Below, in pieces: positions 32,374 to 43,253 of a DNA stretch of 64,000 nucleotides; position 1 is the first letter of the stretch, and each line of letters starts with the position of its first letter. Source of the DNA: Marthasterias glacialis. Lineage: Eukaryota > Echinodermata > Asteroidea > Forcipulatida > Asteriidae. The stretch is from NCBI GenBank assembly GCA_911728455.2, contig OU452230.1, forward strand, positions 8,354,512 through 8,418,511. The letters run 5' to 3'. The translations under genes were made by a program, and so were the position numbers. The notes beneath the pieces are model-generated. The model was not told the DNA's origin, searched no databases, and was given only the letters and a program-made list of their open reading frames with translations.

Positions 32374-32924
32374 GATAGTTCTAGTATTACAAAATCCCAA
32401 ACTTTTAATACAAATTGTATACACTTACTTACACTCAGTTACACTTCACTAGTAGTACTACTACACTAGTACTCTCAGTCCATAGATCAGTTTACATAAT
32501 TAACATGCACATCAACTAAAAAATAAATTATGCGCAAGAGGATTGATGGTGCGCTGCATGAAACCCAGACGCTTACAAACATTTTTAAACATTATATGAG
32601 ACGCATTAAAGGGTGCCAGTCTATGGAAAAACACTGGACATTTCTTGCCACTTGAGGGGGTGCTAATTTATAAGGATGGCGTTTTTGTTCCCAACATCGA
32701 TGTCGTTGGAACAATAATATTATTTTTATAAGTCTCGATTTCAATGGAATCCAACACACCAATGTGAAAACAAAACTGATGAATTTCAATAATGTAGTGC
32801 GATGCTTCAATGTAAACACCATTCCCGGGGCATACGACTCATTTTAAGATATGCTTTCCCTACTATTTTCTCCACGGGTGACTTGTTCAAAGTATGAAAC
32901 TTAGGAAACGACATTGAATATAAA

Positions 32925-33304
32925 ATCACGGATCACGGATCACGGATCACGGATCACGGATCACGGATCACGGATCACGGATCACGGATCACGGATCACG
33001 GATCACGGATCACGGATCACGGATCACGGACCACGGACCACGGACCACGGATCACGGATCACGGATCACGGATCACGGATCACGGATCACGGATCACGGA
33101 TCACGGATCACGGATCACGGATCACGGAACACGGATCACGGATCACGGATCACGGATCACGGATCACGGATCACGGATCACGGATCACGGATCACGGATC
33201 ACGGATCACGGATCCCGGATCGCGGATCACTGATCACTGATCACTGATCACTGATCACTGATCATTGATTATTGATTATTAATTATTAACCATTAATTAT
33301 TAAT
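32925..33304. repeat. 7-bp minisatellite GGATCAC with a directional change of unit sequence
   Basis: About 40 units of GGATCAC, with three GGACCAC units in a row near 33027-33047 and one GGAACAC near 33126. From about 33208 the 7-bp register continues as GGATCCC, GGATCGC, then five TGATCAC, TGATCAT, TGATTAT twice and TAATTAT/TAACCAT units. A 108-codon open frame over it is a by-product. Confidence 0.95.
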
Positions 33305-33342
33305 TGTTGTTGTTGCTGTTGCTGCTGCTGTTGCTGTTGTTG
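33304..33342. repeat. (TTG/CTG)n microsatellite
   Basis: TTGTTGTTGCTGTTGCTGCT-type run directly following the 7-bp minisatellite. Confidence 0.85.
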
Positions 33343-33914
33343 GTAATGAAACCAAAAGTGCAGTACGGTACGTGATAATCGCTGCATTTATTTATTCGAT
33401 CGAGGCTTTTCTTTCTCGAAATATGTGAAAAATATTCCAGTTTGTACCAGAGACCTTCGAGTGGCTGAATAAAGCCAGTAAGGACGGCATGTATTTGCAC
33501 GTTGTTTGCCATCAACTCAGATGACGTAGTACCCACAATAGGTCACGTGATGACATGTAAACATTGGTCGCACAATTGGTCTATTTCAAAGCATCGGGCA
33601 TTTCTTGTATGTGAAACGTAAATCGTATAACAGGTGCAGACCAAACTTCAGAAAGACCTTGGTTTTTAGTTAGCAGAATCTCGTGTAAATTTGTTGAAGG
33701 CAGCGCACCCTGGTGTCAGCGGGAAGGTTAAAAAATAGACCAAATGTTACCAAATATGGTCATAATTTTTTTCATCGGGCCAATAAGGCCAAAATTCCAT
33801 GTATATTCACCCCTGGTATACCGCACAAGCCTGTAGACTCCTATTGGCCAGACCCTAACCACTGCAGAGTAAGGAGTGTTGAAAGACAGCAGCCACCTGT
33901 CTCAGTGCAGTAAT

Positions 33915-34350
33915 TGATTGACCCTTTTGCCAAGGATTCCCTTGGCACAGGGGGTATGCAATTTGTGAAAACGCCTGTGTAGCACGTGGATCGTAAATAA
34001 CGCAAGTCTAAGTCTAATTGGCTGGCACTCCAATTCACCCCCACAGTGATTTATAATAGCATTGGGCTTGCAGGGTGGGTTATTGACCTTAAAGACAGGG
34101 TGGTGAAAAAATGTTCCTTGTGGTTCCAGCAAAGTAAAATTTGTTTGTGGCTGCTCCCTTGGCACAAGGGTATGCAATTTGTGAAAACAGCTTGTGCGGC
34201 ACGCGGATCGTAAATAACACAAGTCTAAGTCTTGGCTGGCACTCCAATTCACCCTCACAGTGATTTATAATGACTATGGGCTTGCAGGGTAGGTTATTGA
34301 CCTAAAGGCAGGGTGGAAAAAATTTAACCTCGTGGATCCAGTAAACTAAA
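33915..34350. repeat. Tandem duplication, two diverged units of about 218 bp
   Basis: CCCTTGGCACAGGGGGTATG... at 33938 and CCCTTGGCACAAGGGTATGC... at 34157 lead parallel segments sharing GCAATTTGTGAAAAC, GATCGTAAATAAC, CTGGCACTCCAATTCACCC and GGCTTGCAGGGT in order. No coding signal. Confidence 0.85.
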
Positions 34351-35054
34351 ATTATTTTGGCGGCTCCAAGGGTTAAAAGTCATTGGCTTTCTTCATGCAT
34401 CACAATGTGATTCGAGGTTCTGTTCTGGTTTTGAGGTTCCTTGTATATATTAGGCAAAGTTAACTATTTTAAACTCATGGGCATGACCAAACAATAATAC
34501 GGTGGCCAGGTACACGGATCGACCAAGCTATACTTTATGGCCATGATGGTACTGTAAGGAGACGTATTTTTCGGGACGTGACTTTCACTTTAAGTACTTG
34601 TAATTTACTTGTATTTGTCACACTATGACCTTTATAAGTATTTCGACGTGGGGAGAAAATAGTTCGCTGTCAGGTCAGCTGACCCCCAGGAAAGTACATG
34701 TAAATCCTTGTTTTGTGAAACAATGTATTGTTATTGTATGTCGATCCTGAATTACTAACGAACAACAAAATGGTTTTACTAATTCACTCTCATTCCTGCT
34801 CCGACCAAATTATTTAGTAGTGTAGCGGATGGATTCACATGACCGGGTTCGAGTGAGCTGGTTGCGAAGAAATCGGGCTGTAGTTGTTTTCGTTTTGAGG
34901 TTGTACACCAAACACACTTCTCAGCATTCCTCGCAACTTTTATTTGAATATAAGTGGGTTTATATTCGTGACTGAACGACTTTTACTAACCCTTAGCACA
35001 GGGGAACTTTGTGGCATTTTCTCAGCTATTGTTCGTAAAACTAAAGGAGAGTGC
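34351..35054. other. Spacer between duplication and satellite array; nothing recognised
   Basis: AT-rich unique-looking DNA that ends where satellite homology begins at about 35055. Confidence 0.5.
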
Positions 35055-37913
35055 ACTGTTGGAAAGCCCTGCTCTTGGGGCTGCGGGATAAATAGGGAGG
35101 ATGCCAGGGACCGCGGAATGAGGACACCCGAGGAATTTCAGTGCATACGGCCATGCTATGTGTATGTCAACAATAGCCAAGCCGATACTTGTGTGCTGGA
35201 CCGAAGCCAGCAAAAAAAAACCAAACAAACAAACGCCGAAAAAACAAGTCGGCAGCGCAACGGCCAATAACTCCAGAAATAATTGGGCTAGAGAGAAATT
35301 TCTTGTACCTGCAGACAGCTGCCATAGTCCTGCATCCGTAAATCTGGTTTTCCCGGCCATCCAGGGCCATCTTCCGCCTTAAAACTAACAGGGAGCGGGG
35401 CTGCTCCGAATGCGCTTCAAACGCCTGTCTAAAGGCACTTTTGTACACGAAGCTGTAACAGAGTGAAAACATGACTTAGCGACGGCTCTATCTCCCAAAG
35501 TATTGGCGGGAAACTGACAATTCTGACACCGTTGGAAAGCCCTGGTCATGGGCATTCCGAAAATGCCAGTCTTGGGGCTGCGGGATAAACAGGGAGGATG
35601 CCAGGGACCGCGGGGTGAGAACACCCCGACGATGTCCAGTGCATACGGCTATGCTGTGTGTACGTCAACAATAGCCAAGGCCGCTACGTGTGTGCTGGAC
35701 CGAAGCCAGCAAAAAAAAAAACGCCGAAAAAACAAGTCGGCAGCGCCACGGCCAATAACTCCAGAAATAATTGGTCTAGAGAGAAATTTCTTGTACCTAC
35801 AGGTAGCTGCCATAGTACTGCATCCGTAAATCTGGTTTTCCCGGCCATCCAGGGCCATCTTCTGCCTTGAAACAACCAGGGAGAGGGGCTGCTCCGAATT
35901 CGCTTCAAACGCCTGTCTAATGGCACTTTTGTACACGAAGCTGTAACAGAGTGAAAACATGACTTAGCAACGGCTCTATCTCCCAAAGTGTTGGCGGGAA
36001 ACTGACAAGTGAGACACCGTTGGAAAGCCCCGGTCATGGGCTTTCCGAAAATGCCAGTCTTGGGGCTGCGGGATAAACAGGGAGGATGCCAGGGACCGCG
36101 GAGTGAGGACACCCCGAGGATGTCCAGTGCATACGGCCATGCTGTGTGTACGTCAACAATAGCCAAGGCCGCTACGTGTGTGCTGGACCGAAGCCAGCAA
36201 AAAAAAACCGCCGAAAAAACAAGTCGGCAGCGCCACGACCAATAACTCCAGAAATAATTGGTCTAGAGAGAAATTTCTTGTACCTGCAGGTAGCTGCCAT
36301 AGTCCTGCATCCGTACATCTGGTTTTCCCGGCCATCCAGGGCCATCTTCCGCCTTGAAACCAACAGGGAGCGGGGCTGCTCCGAATGCGCTTCAAACGCC
36401 TGTCTAATGGCACTTTTGTACACGAAGCTGTAACAGAGTGAAAACAAGACTTAGCAACGGCTCTATCTCCCAAAGTATTGGCGGGAAACTGACAATTCTG
36501 ACACCGTTGGAAAACCCTGGTCATGGGCATTCCAAAAATGCCAGTCTTGGGGCTGCGGGATAAACAGGGAGGATGCCAGGGACCGCGGAGTGCGGACACC
36601 CCAAGGATGTCCAGTGCATACGGCTATGCTGTGTGTACGTCAACAATAGCCAAGGCCGCTACGTGTGTGCTGGACCGAAGCCAGCAAAAAAAAAAACGCC
36701 GAAAAAACAAGTCGGCAGCGCCACGGCCAATAACTCCAGAAATAATTGGTCTAGAGAGAAATTTCTTGTACCTACAGGTAGTTGTCATAGTCCTGCATCC
36801 GTAAATCTGGTTTTCCCGGCCATCCAGGGCCATCTTCCGCCTTGAAACCACCAGGGAGAGGGGCTGCTCCGAATGCGCTTCAAACGCCTGTCTAATGGCA
36901 CTTTTGTACACGAAACTGTAACAGAGTGAAAACATGACTTAGCAACGGCTCCATCTCCAAAAGTTTTGGCGGGAAACTGACAAGTGAGACACCGTTGGAA
37001 AGCCCTGGTCATGGGCTTTCCGAAAATGCCAGTCTTGGGGCTGCGGGATAAACAGGGAGGATGCCAGGGACCGCGGAGTGAGAACACCCCGAGGATGTCC
37101 AGTGCATACCGCTATGCTGTGTGTACGTCAACAATAGCCAAGTCCGCTACGTGTGTGCTGGACCGAAGCCAGCAAAAAAAAAAAAACGCCGAAAAAACAA
37201 GTCGGCAGCGCCACGGCCAATAACTCCAGAAATAATTGGGCCAGAGAGAAATTTCTTGTACCTGCAGGTAGCTGCCATAGCCCTGCATCCGTAAATCTGG
37301 TTTTCCCGGCCATCCAGGGCCATCTTCCGCCTTGAAACCAACAGGGAGCGGGGCTGCTCCGAATGCGCTTCAAACGCCTGTCTAATGGCACTTTTGTACA
37401 CGAAGCTGTAACAGAGTGAAAACAAGACTTAGCAACGGCTCTATCTCCCAAAGTATTGGCGGGAAACCGACAATTCTGACACCGTTGGAAAGCCCTGGTC
37501 ATGGGCATTCCACAAATGCCAGTCTTGGGGCTGCGGGATAATCAGGGAGGATGCCAGGGACCGCGGGGTGAGAACGCCCCGAGGATGTCCAGTGCATACG
37601 GCTATGCTGTGTGTACGTCAACAATAGCCAAGGCCGCTACGTGTGTGCTGGACCGAAACCAGCAAATAAAAAAACGCCGAAAAAACAAGTCGGCAGCGCC
37701 ACGGCCAATAACTCCAGAAATAATTGGTCTAGAGAGAAATTTCTTGTACCTGCAGGTAGCTGCCATAGTCCTGCATCCGTAAATCTGGTTTTCCCGGCCA
37801 TCCAGGGCCATCTTCCGCCTTGAAACCAACAGGGAGCGGGGCTGCTCCGAATGGGCTTCAAACGCCTGTCTAATGGCACTTTTGTACACGAAGCTGTAAC
37901 AGAGTGAAAACAA

Positions 37914-40820
37914 GACTTAGCAACGGCTCTATCTCCCAAAGTATTGGCGGGAAACTGACAATTCTGACACCGTTGGAAAGCCCTGGTCATGGGCATTCCA
38001 AAAATGCCAGTCTTGGGGCTGCGGGATAAACAGGGAAGATGCCAGGGACCGCGGAGTGAGAACACCCCGAGGATGTCCAGTGCATACGGCTATGCTGTGT
38101 GTACGTCAACAATAGCCAAGGCCGCTACGTGTGTGCTGGACCGAAGCCAGCAAATAAAAAAAACGCCGAAAAAACAAGTCGGCAGCGCCTCGGCCAATAA
38201 CTCCAGAAATAATTGGTCTAGAGAGAAATTTCTTGTACCTGCAGGTAGCTGCCATAGTCCTGCATCCGTAAATCTGGTTTTCCCGGCCATCCAGGGCCAT
38301 CTTCCGCCTTGAAACCAACAGGGGCTGCTCCGAATGGGCTTCAAACGCCTGTCTAATGGCACTTTTGTACACGAAGCTGTAACAGAGTGAAAACAACACA
38401 TAGCAACGGCTCTTTCTCCCAAAGAATTGGCGGGAAACTGACAATTCTGACCCCGTGGAAAGCCCTGGTCATGGGCTTTCCGAAAATGTCAATCTTGGTG
38501 CTGCAGGATAAACAGGGAGGATGCCAGGGCCGCGGAGTGAGGACACCCCGAGGATGTCCAGTGCATACGGCTATGCTGTGTGTACGTCAACAATAGCCAA
38601 GGCCGCTACGTGTGTGCTGGACTGAAGCCAGCAATAAAAAAAGCAGAAAAAAGAAGTCGGCAGCGCCACGGCCAATAACTCCAGAAATAATGGGGCTATA
38701 GAGAAATTTCTTGTACCTTCAGGTAGCTGCCATAGTACTGCATCCGTAAATCTGGTTTTCTCGGCCATCCAGGGCCATCTTCCGTCTTGAAACCACCAGG
38801 GAGAGGGGCTGCTCCGAATGCGCTTCAAACGTCTGTCTAATGGCACTTTTGTACACGAAGCTGTAACAGAGTGAAAACAAGACTTAGCAACGGCTCTATC
38901 TCCCAAAGTATTGGCGGGAAACTGACAAGTGAGACACCGTTGGAAAGCCCTGGTCATGGGCTTTCCGAAAATGCCAGTCTTGGGGCTGCCGGATAAACAG
39001 GGAGGATGCCAGGGACCGCGGGGTGAGAACACCCCGAGGATGTCCAGTGCATACCGCTATGCTGTGTGTACGTCAACAATAGCCAAGTCCGCTACGTGTG
39101 TGCTGGACCGAAGCCAGCAAAAAAAAAACGCCGAAAAAACAAGTCGGCAGCGCCACGGCCAATAACTCCAGAAATATTTGGGCTAGAGAGAAATTTCTTG
39201 TACCTGCAGGTAGCTGCCATAGTCCTGCATCCGTAAATGTGGTTTTCCCGGCCATCCAGGGCTATCTTCCGCCTTGAAACTAACAGCGAGCGGGGCTGCT
39301 CCGAATGCGCTTCAAACGCCTGTCTAATGGCACTTTTGTACACGAAGCTGTAACAGAGTGAAAACAAGACTTAGCAACGGCTCTATCTCCCAAAGTATTG
39401 GCGGGAAACTGACAATTCTGACACCGTTGGAAAGCCCTGGTCATGGGCATTCCAAAAATGCCAGTCTTGGGGCTACGGGATAAACAGGGAAGATGCCAGG
39501 GACCGCGGAGTGAGAACACCCCGAGGATGTCCAGTGCATACGGCTATGCTGTGTGTACGTCAACAATAGCCAAGGCCGCTACGTGTGTGCTGGACCGAAG
39601 CCAGCAAATAAAAAAAACGCCGAAAAAACAAGTCGGCAGCGCCTCGGCCAATAACTCCAGAAATAATTGGTCTAGAGAGAAATTTCTTGTACCTGCAGGT
39701 AGCTGCCATAGTCCTGCATCCGTAAATCTGGTTTTCCCGGCCATCCAGGGCCATCTTCCGCCTTGAAACCAACAGGGGCTGCTCCGAATGGGCTTCAAAC
39801 GCCTGTCTAATGGCAGTTTTGTACACGAAACTGTAACAGAGTGAAAACAACACATAGCAACGGCTCTTTCTCCCAAAGAATTGGCGGGAAACTGACAATT
39901 CTGACCCCGTGGAAAGCCCTGGTCATGGGCTTTCCGAAAATGTCAATCTTGGTGCTGCAGGATAAACAGGGAGGATGCCAGGGCCGCGGAGTGAGGACAC
40001 CCCGAGGATGTCCAGTGCATACGGCCATACTGTGTGTACGTCAACAATAGCCAAGGCCGCTACGTGTGTGCTGGACTGAAGCCAGCAATAAAAAAAGCAG
40101 AAAAAAGAAGTCGGCAGCGCCACGGCCAATAACTCCAGAAATAATGGGGCTAGAGAGAAATTTCTTGAACCTACAGGTAGCTGCCATAGTACTGCATCCG
40201 TAAATCTGGTTTTCTCGGCCATCCAGGGCCATCTTCCGTCTTGAAACCACCAGGGAGAGGGGCTGCTCCGAATGCGCTTCAAACGTCTGTCTAATGGCAC
40301 TTTTGTACACGAAGCTGTAACAGAGTGAAAACAAGACTTAGCAACGGCTCTATCTCCCAAAGTATTGGCGGGAAACTGACAAGTTAGACACCGTTGGAAA
40401 GCCCTGGTCATGGGCTTTCCGAAAATGCCAGTCTTGGGGCTGCGGGATAAACAGGGAGGATGCCAGGGACCGCGGGGTGAGAACACCCCGAGGATGTCCA
40501 GTGCATACCGCTATGCTGTGTGTACGTCAACAATAGCCAAGTCCGCTACGTGTGTGCTGGACCGAAGCCAGCAAAAAAAAACGCCGAAAAAACAAGTCGG
40601 CAGCGCCACGGCCAATAACTCCAGAAATATTTGGGCTAGAGAGAAATTTCTTGTACCTGCAGGTAGCTGCCATAGTCCTGCATCCGTAAATGTGGTTTTC
40701 CCGGCCATCCAGGGCTATCTTCCGCCTTGAAACTAACAGCGAGCGGGGCTGCTCCGAATGCGCTTCAAACGCCTGTCTAATGGCACTTTTGTACACGAAG
40801 CTGCAACAGAGTGAAAACAA
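37914..40820. repeat. Higher-order repeat: trimer block of about 1454 bp in two copies
   Basis: Matching variant landmarks recur at a shift of 1453-1455 bp. Examples are the anchors 38444 and 39898, and a unit with CAACACATAGCAACGGCTCT followed by CTGACCCCGTGGAAAGCC at about 38396-38460 and again at 39848-39912. Confidence 0.85.
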
Positions 40821-41141
40821 GACTTAGCAACGGCTCTATCTCCCAAAGTATTGGCGGGAAACTGACAATTCTGACACCATTGGAAAGCCCTGGTCATGGG
40901 CATTCCAAAAATGCCTGTCTTGGGGCTGCGGGATCAACAGGGAGGATGCCAGGGACCGCGGAGTGAGAACACCCCGAGGATGTCCAATGCGTACGGCCAT
41001 GCTGTGTGTACGTCAACAATAGCCAAGGCCGCTACGTGTGTGCTGGCCCGAAGCCAGCAATAAAAAAAGCCGAAAAACAAGTTGGCAGCGCCACGGCCAA
41101 TTACTCCAGAAATAATGGGGCTAGAGAGAAATTTTTTGTAC

Positions 41142-41285
41142 CTGCAGGTAGCTGCCATAGTCCTGCATCCGTAAATCTGGTTTTCCCGGCCATCCAGGGC
41201 TATCTTCCGCCTTGAAACTAACAGCGAGCGGGGCTGCTCCGAATGCGCTTCAAACGCCTGTCTAATGGCACTTTTGTACACGAAG
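41142..41285 (-). other. Exon-like cassette inside a satellite unit (example unit)
   Basis: On the minus strand, GCTAAGTCTTGTTTTCACTC then TGTTACAG forms a convincing 3' splice site with a branch-like CTAAG. It is followed by 144 nt open in one frame (FVYKSAIRQAFEAHSEQPRS ... YGCRTMAATC) and CTGCAG|GTACAAG, a donor-like site. The segment is phase 2 at both ends, so copies would join in frame as a 48-residue repeat. The acceptor block is present in nearly all units. The donor GT is lost in the subfamily with TATCTACATTTAG. No expression evidence can be seen here. Confidence 0.35.
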
Positions 41286-43253
41286 CTGTAACAGAGTGAA
41301 AACAAGACTTAGCAACGGCTCTATCTCCCAAAGTATTGGCGGGAAACTGACAATTCTGACACCGTTGGAAAGCCCTGGTCATGGGCATTTCAAAAATGTC
41401 AATCTTGAGGCTGCGGAAACAACAGGGAGGATGCCAGGGACCCCGGAGTGAGAACACCCCGAGAATGTCCAGTGCAAACGGCTATGCTGTGTGTACGTCA
41501 ACAATAGCCAAGGCCGCTACGTGTGTGCTGGACCGAAGCCAGCAATAAAAAAAACGCAAAAAAACAAGTTGGCAGCGCCACGGCCAATTACTCCAGAAAT
41601 AATGGGGCTAGAGAGAAATTTCTTGTACCTGCAGGTAGCTGCCATAGTCCTGCATCCGTAAATCTGGTTTTCCCAGCCATCCAGGGCTATCTTCCGCCTT
41701 GAAACTAACAGCGAGCGGGGCTGCTCCGAATGCGCTTCAAACGCCTGTCTAATGGCACTTTTGTACACGAAGCTGTAACAGAGTGAAAACAAGACTTAGC
41801 AACGGCTCTATCTCCCAAAGTATTGGCGGGAAACTGACAATTCTGACACCGTTGGAAAGCCCTGGTCATGGGCATTCCAAAAATGCCAGTCTTGGGGCTG
41901 CGGGATCAACAGGGAGGATGCCAGGGACCGCGGAGTGAGAACACCCCGAGGATGTCCAGTGCGTACGGCTATGCTGTGTGTACGTCAACAATAGCCAAGG
42001 CCGCTACGTGTGTGCTGGCCCGAAGCCAGCAATAAAAAAAAGCCGAAAAACAAGTTGGCAGCGCCACGGCCAATTACTCCAGAAATAATGGGGCTAGAGA
42101 GAAATTTCTTGTACCTGCAGGTAGCTGCCATAGTCCTGCATCCGTAAATCTGGTTGTCCCGGCCATCCAGGGCTATCTTCCGCCTTGAAACTAACAGCGA
42201 GCGGGGCTGCTCCGAATGCGCTTCAAACGCCTGTCTAATGGCACTTTTGTACACGAAGCTGTAACAGAGTGAAAACAAGACTTAGCAACGGCTCTATCTC
42301 CCAAAGTATTGGCGGGAAACTGACAATTCTGACACCGTTGGAAAGCCCTGGTCATGGGCATTTCAAAAATGTCAATCTTGGGGCTGCGGAATTAACAGGG
42401 AGGATGCCAGGGACCCCGGAGTGAGAACACCCCGAGAATGTCCAGTGCAAACGGCTATGCTGTGTGTACGTCAACAATAGCCAAGGCCGCTGCGTGTGTG
42501 CTGGACCGAAGCCAGCAATAAAAAAAACGCGAAAAAACAAGTTGGCAGCGCCACGGCCAATTACTCCAGAAATAATGGGGCTAGAGAGAAATTTCTTGTA
42601 CCTGCAGGTAGCTGCCATAGTCCTGCATCCGTAAATCTGGTTTTCCCGGCCATCCAGGGCTATCTTCCGCCTTGAAACTAACAGCGAGCGGGGCTGCTCC
42701 GAATGCGCTTCAAACGCCTGTCTAATGGCACTTTTGTACACGAAGCTGTAACAGAGTGAAAACAAGACTTAGCAACGGCTCTATCTCCCAAAGTATTGGC
42801 GGGAAACTGACAATTCTGACACCGTTGGAAAGCCCTGGTCATGGGCATTCCAAAAATGTCAATCTTGGGGCTGCGGAATCAACAGGGAGGATGCCAGGGA
42901 CCGCGGAGTGAGAACACCCCGAGAATGTCCAGTGCAAACGGCTATGCTGTGTGTACGTCAACAATAGCCAAGGCCGCTACGTGTGTGCTGGACCGAAGCC
43001 AGCAATAAAAAAAACGCGAAAAAACAAGTTGGCAACCGCCACGGCCAATTACTCCAGAAATAATGGGGCTAGAGAGAAATTTCTTGTACATGCAGGTAGC
43101 TGCCATAGTCCTGCATCCGTAAATCTGGTTTCCCCGGCCATCCAGGGCTATCTTCCGCCTTGAAACTAACAGCGAGCGGGGCTGCTCCGAATGCGCTTCA
43201 AACGCCTGTCTAATGGCACTTTTGTACACGAAGCTGTAACAGAGTGAAAACAA

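Larger units (their letters stand above)
30396..32919. promoter_or_regulatory. Upstream region of EDC3 (probable intron in 5' UTR, first exon and promoter)
   Basis: A strong acceptor ends at 30396, so transcription must begin further upstream. One possible first-exon donor on the minus strand is CAACCAAGAG|GTAACA at about 31948, after GCGCCATGGATGG. This is a guess based on one splice-like site. The region also holds a microsatellite and hairpins listed separately, plus a GGGAC(C/A)(T/A)GTCCCAACT repeat pair near 30485 and 30825. Confidence 0.3.

Noticed and set aside
32914..33240. 108-codon open frame with a repeated SRITDHG-like motif
   Set aside because: It is the translation of a 7-bp minisatellite. 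The absence of stops follows from the unit sequence.
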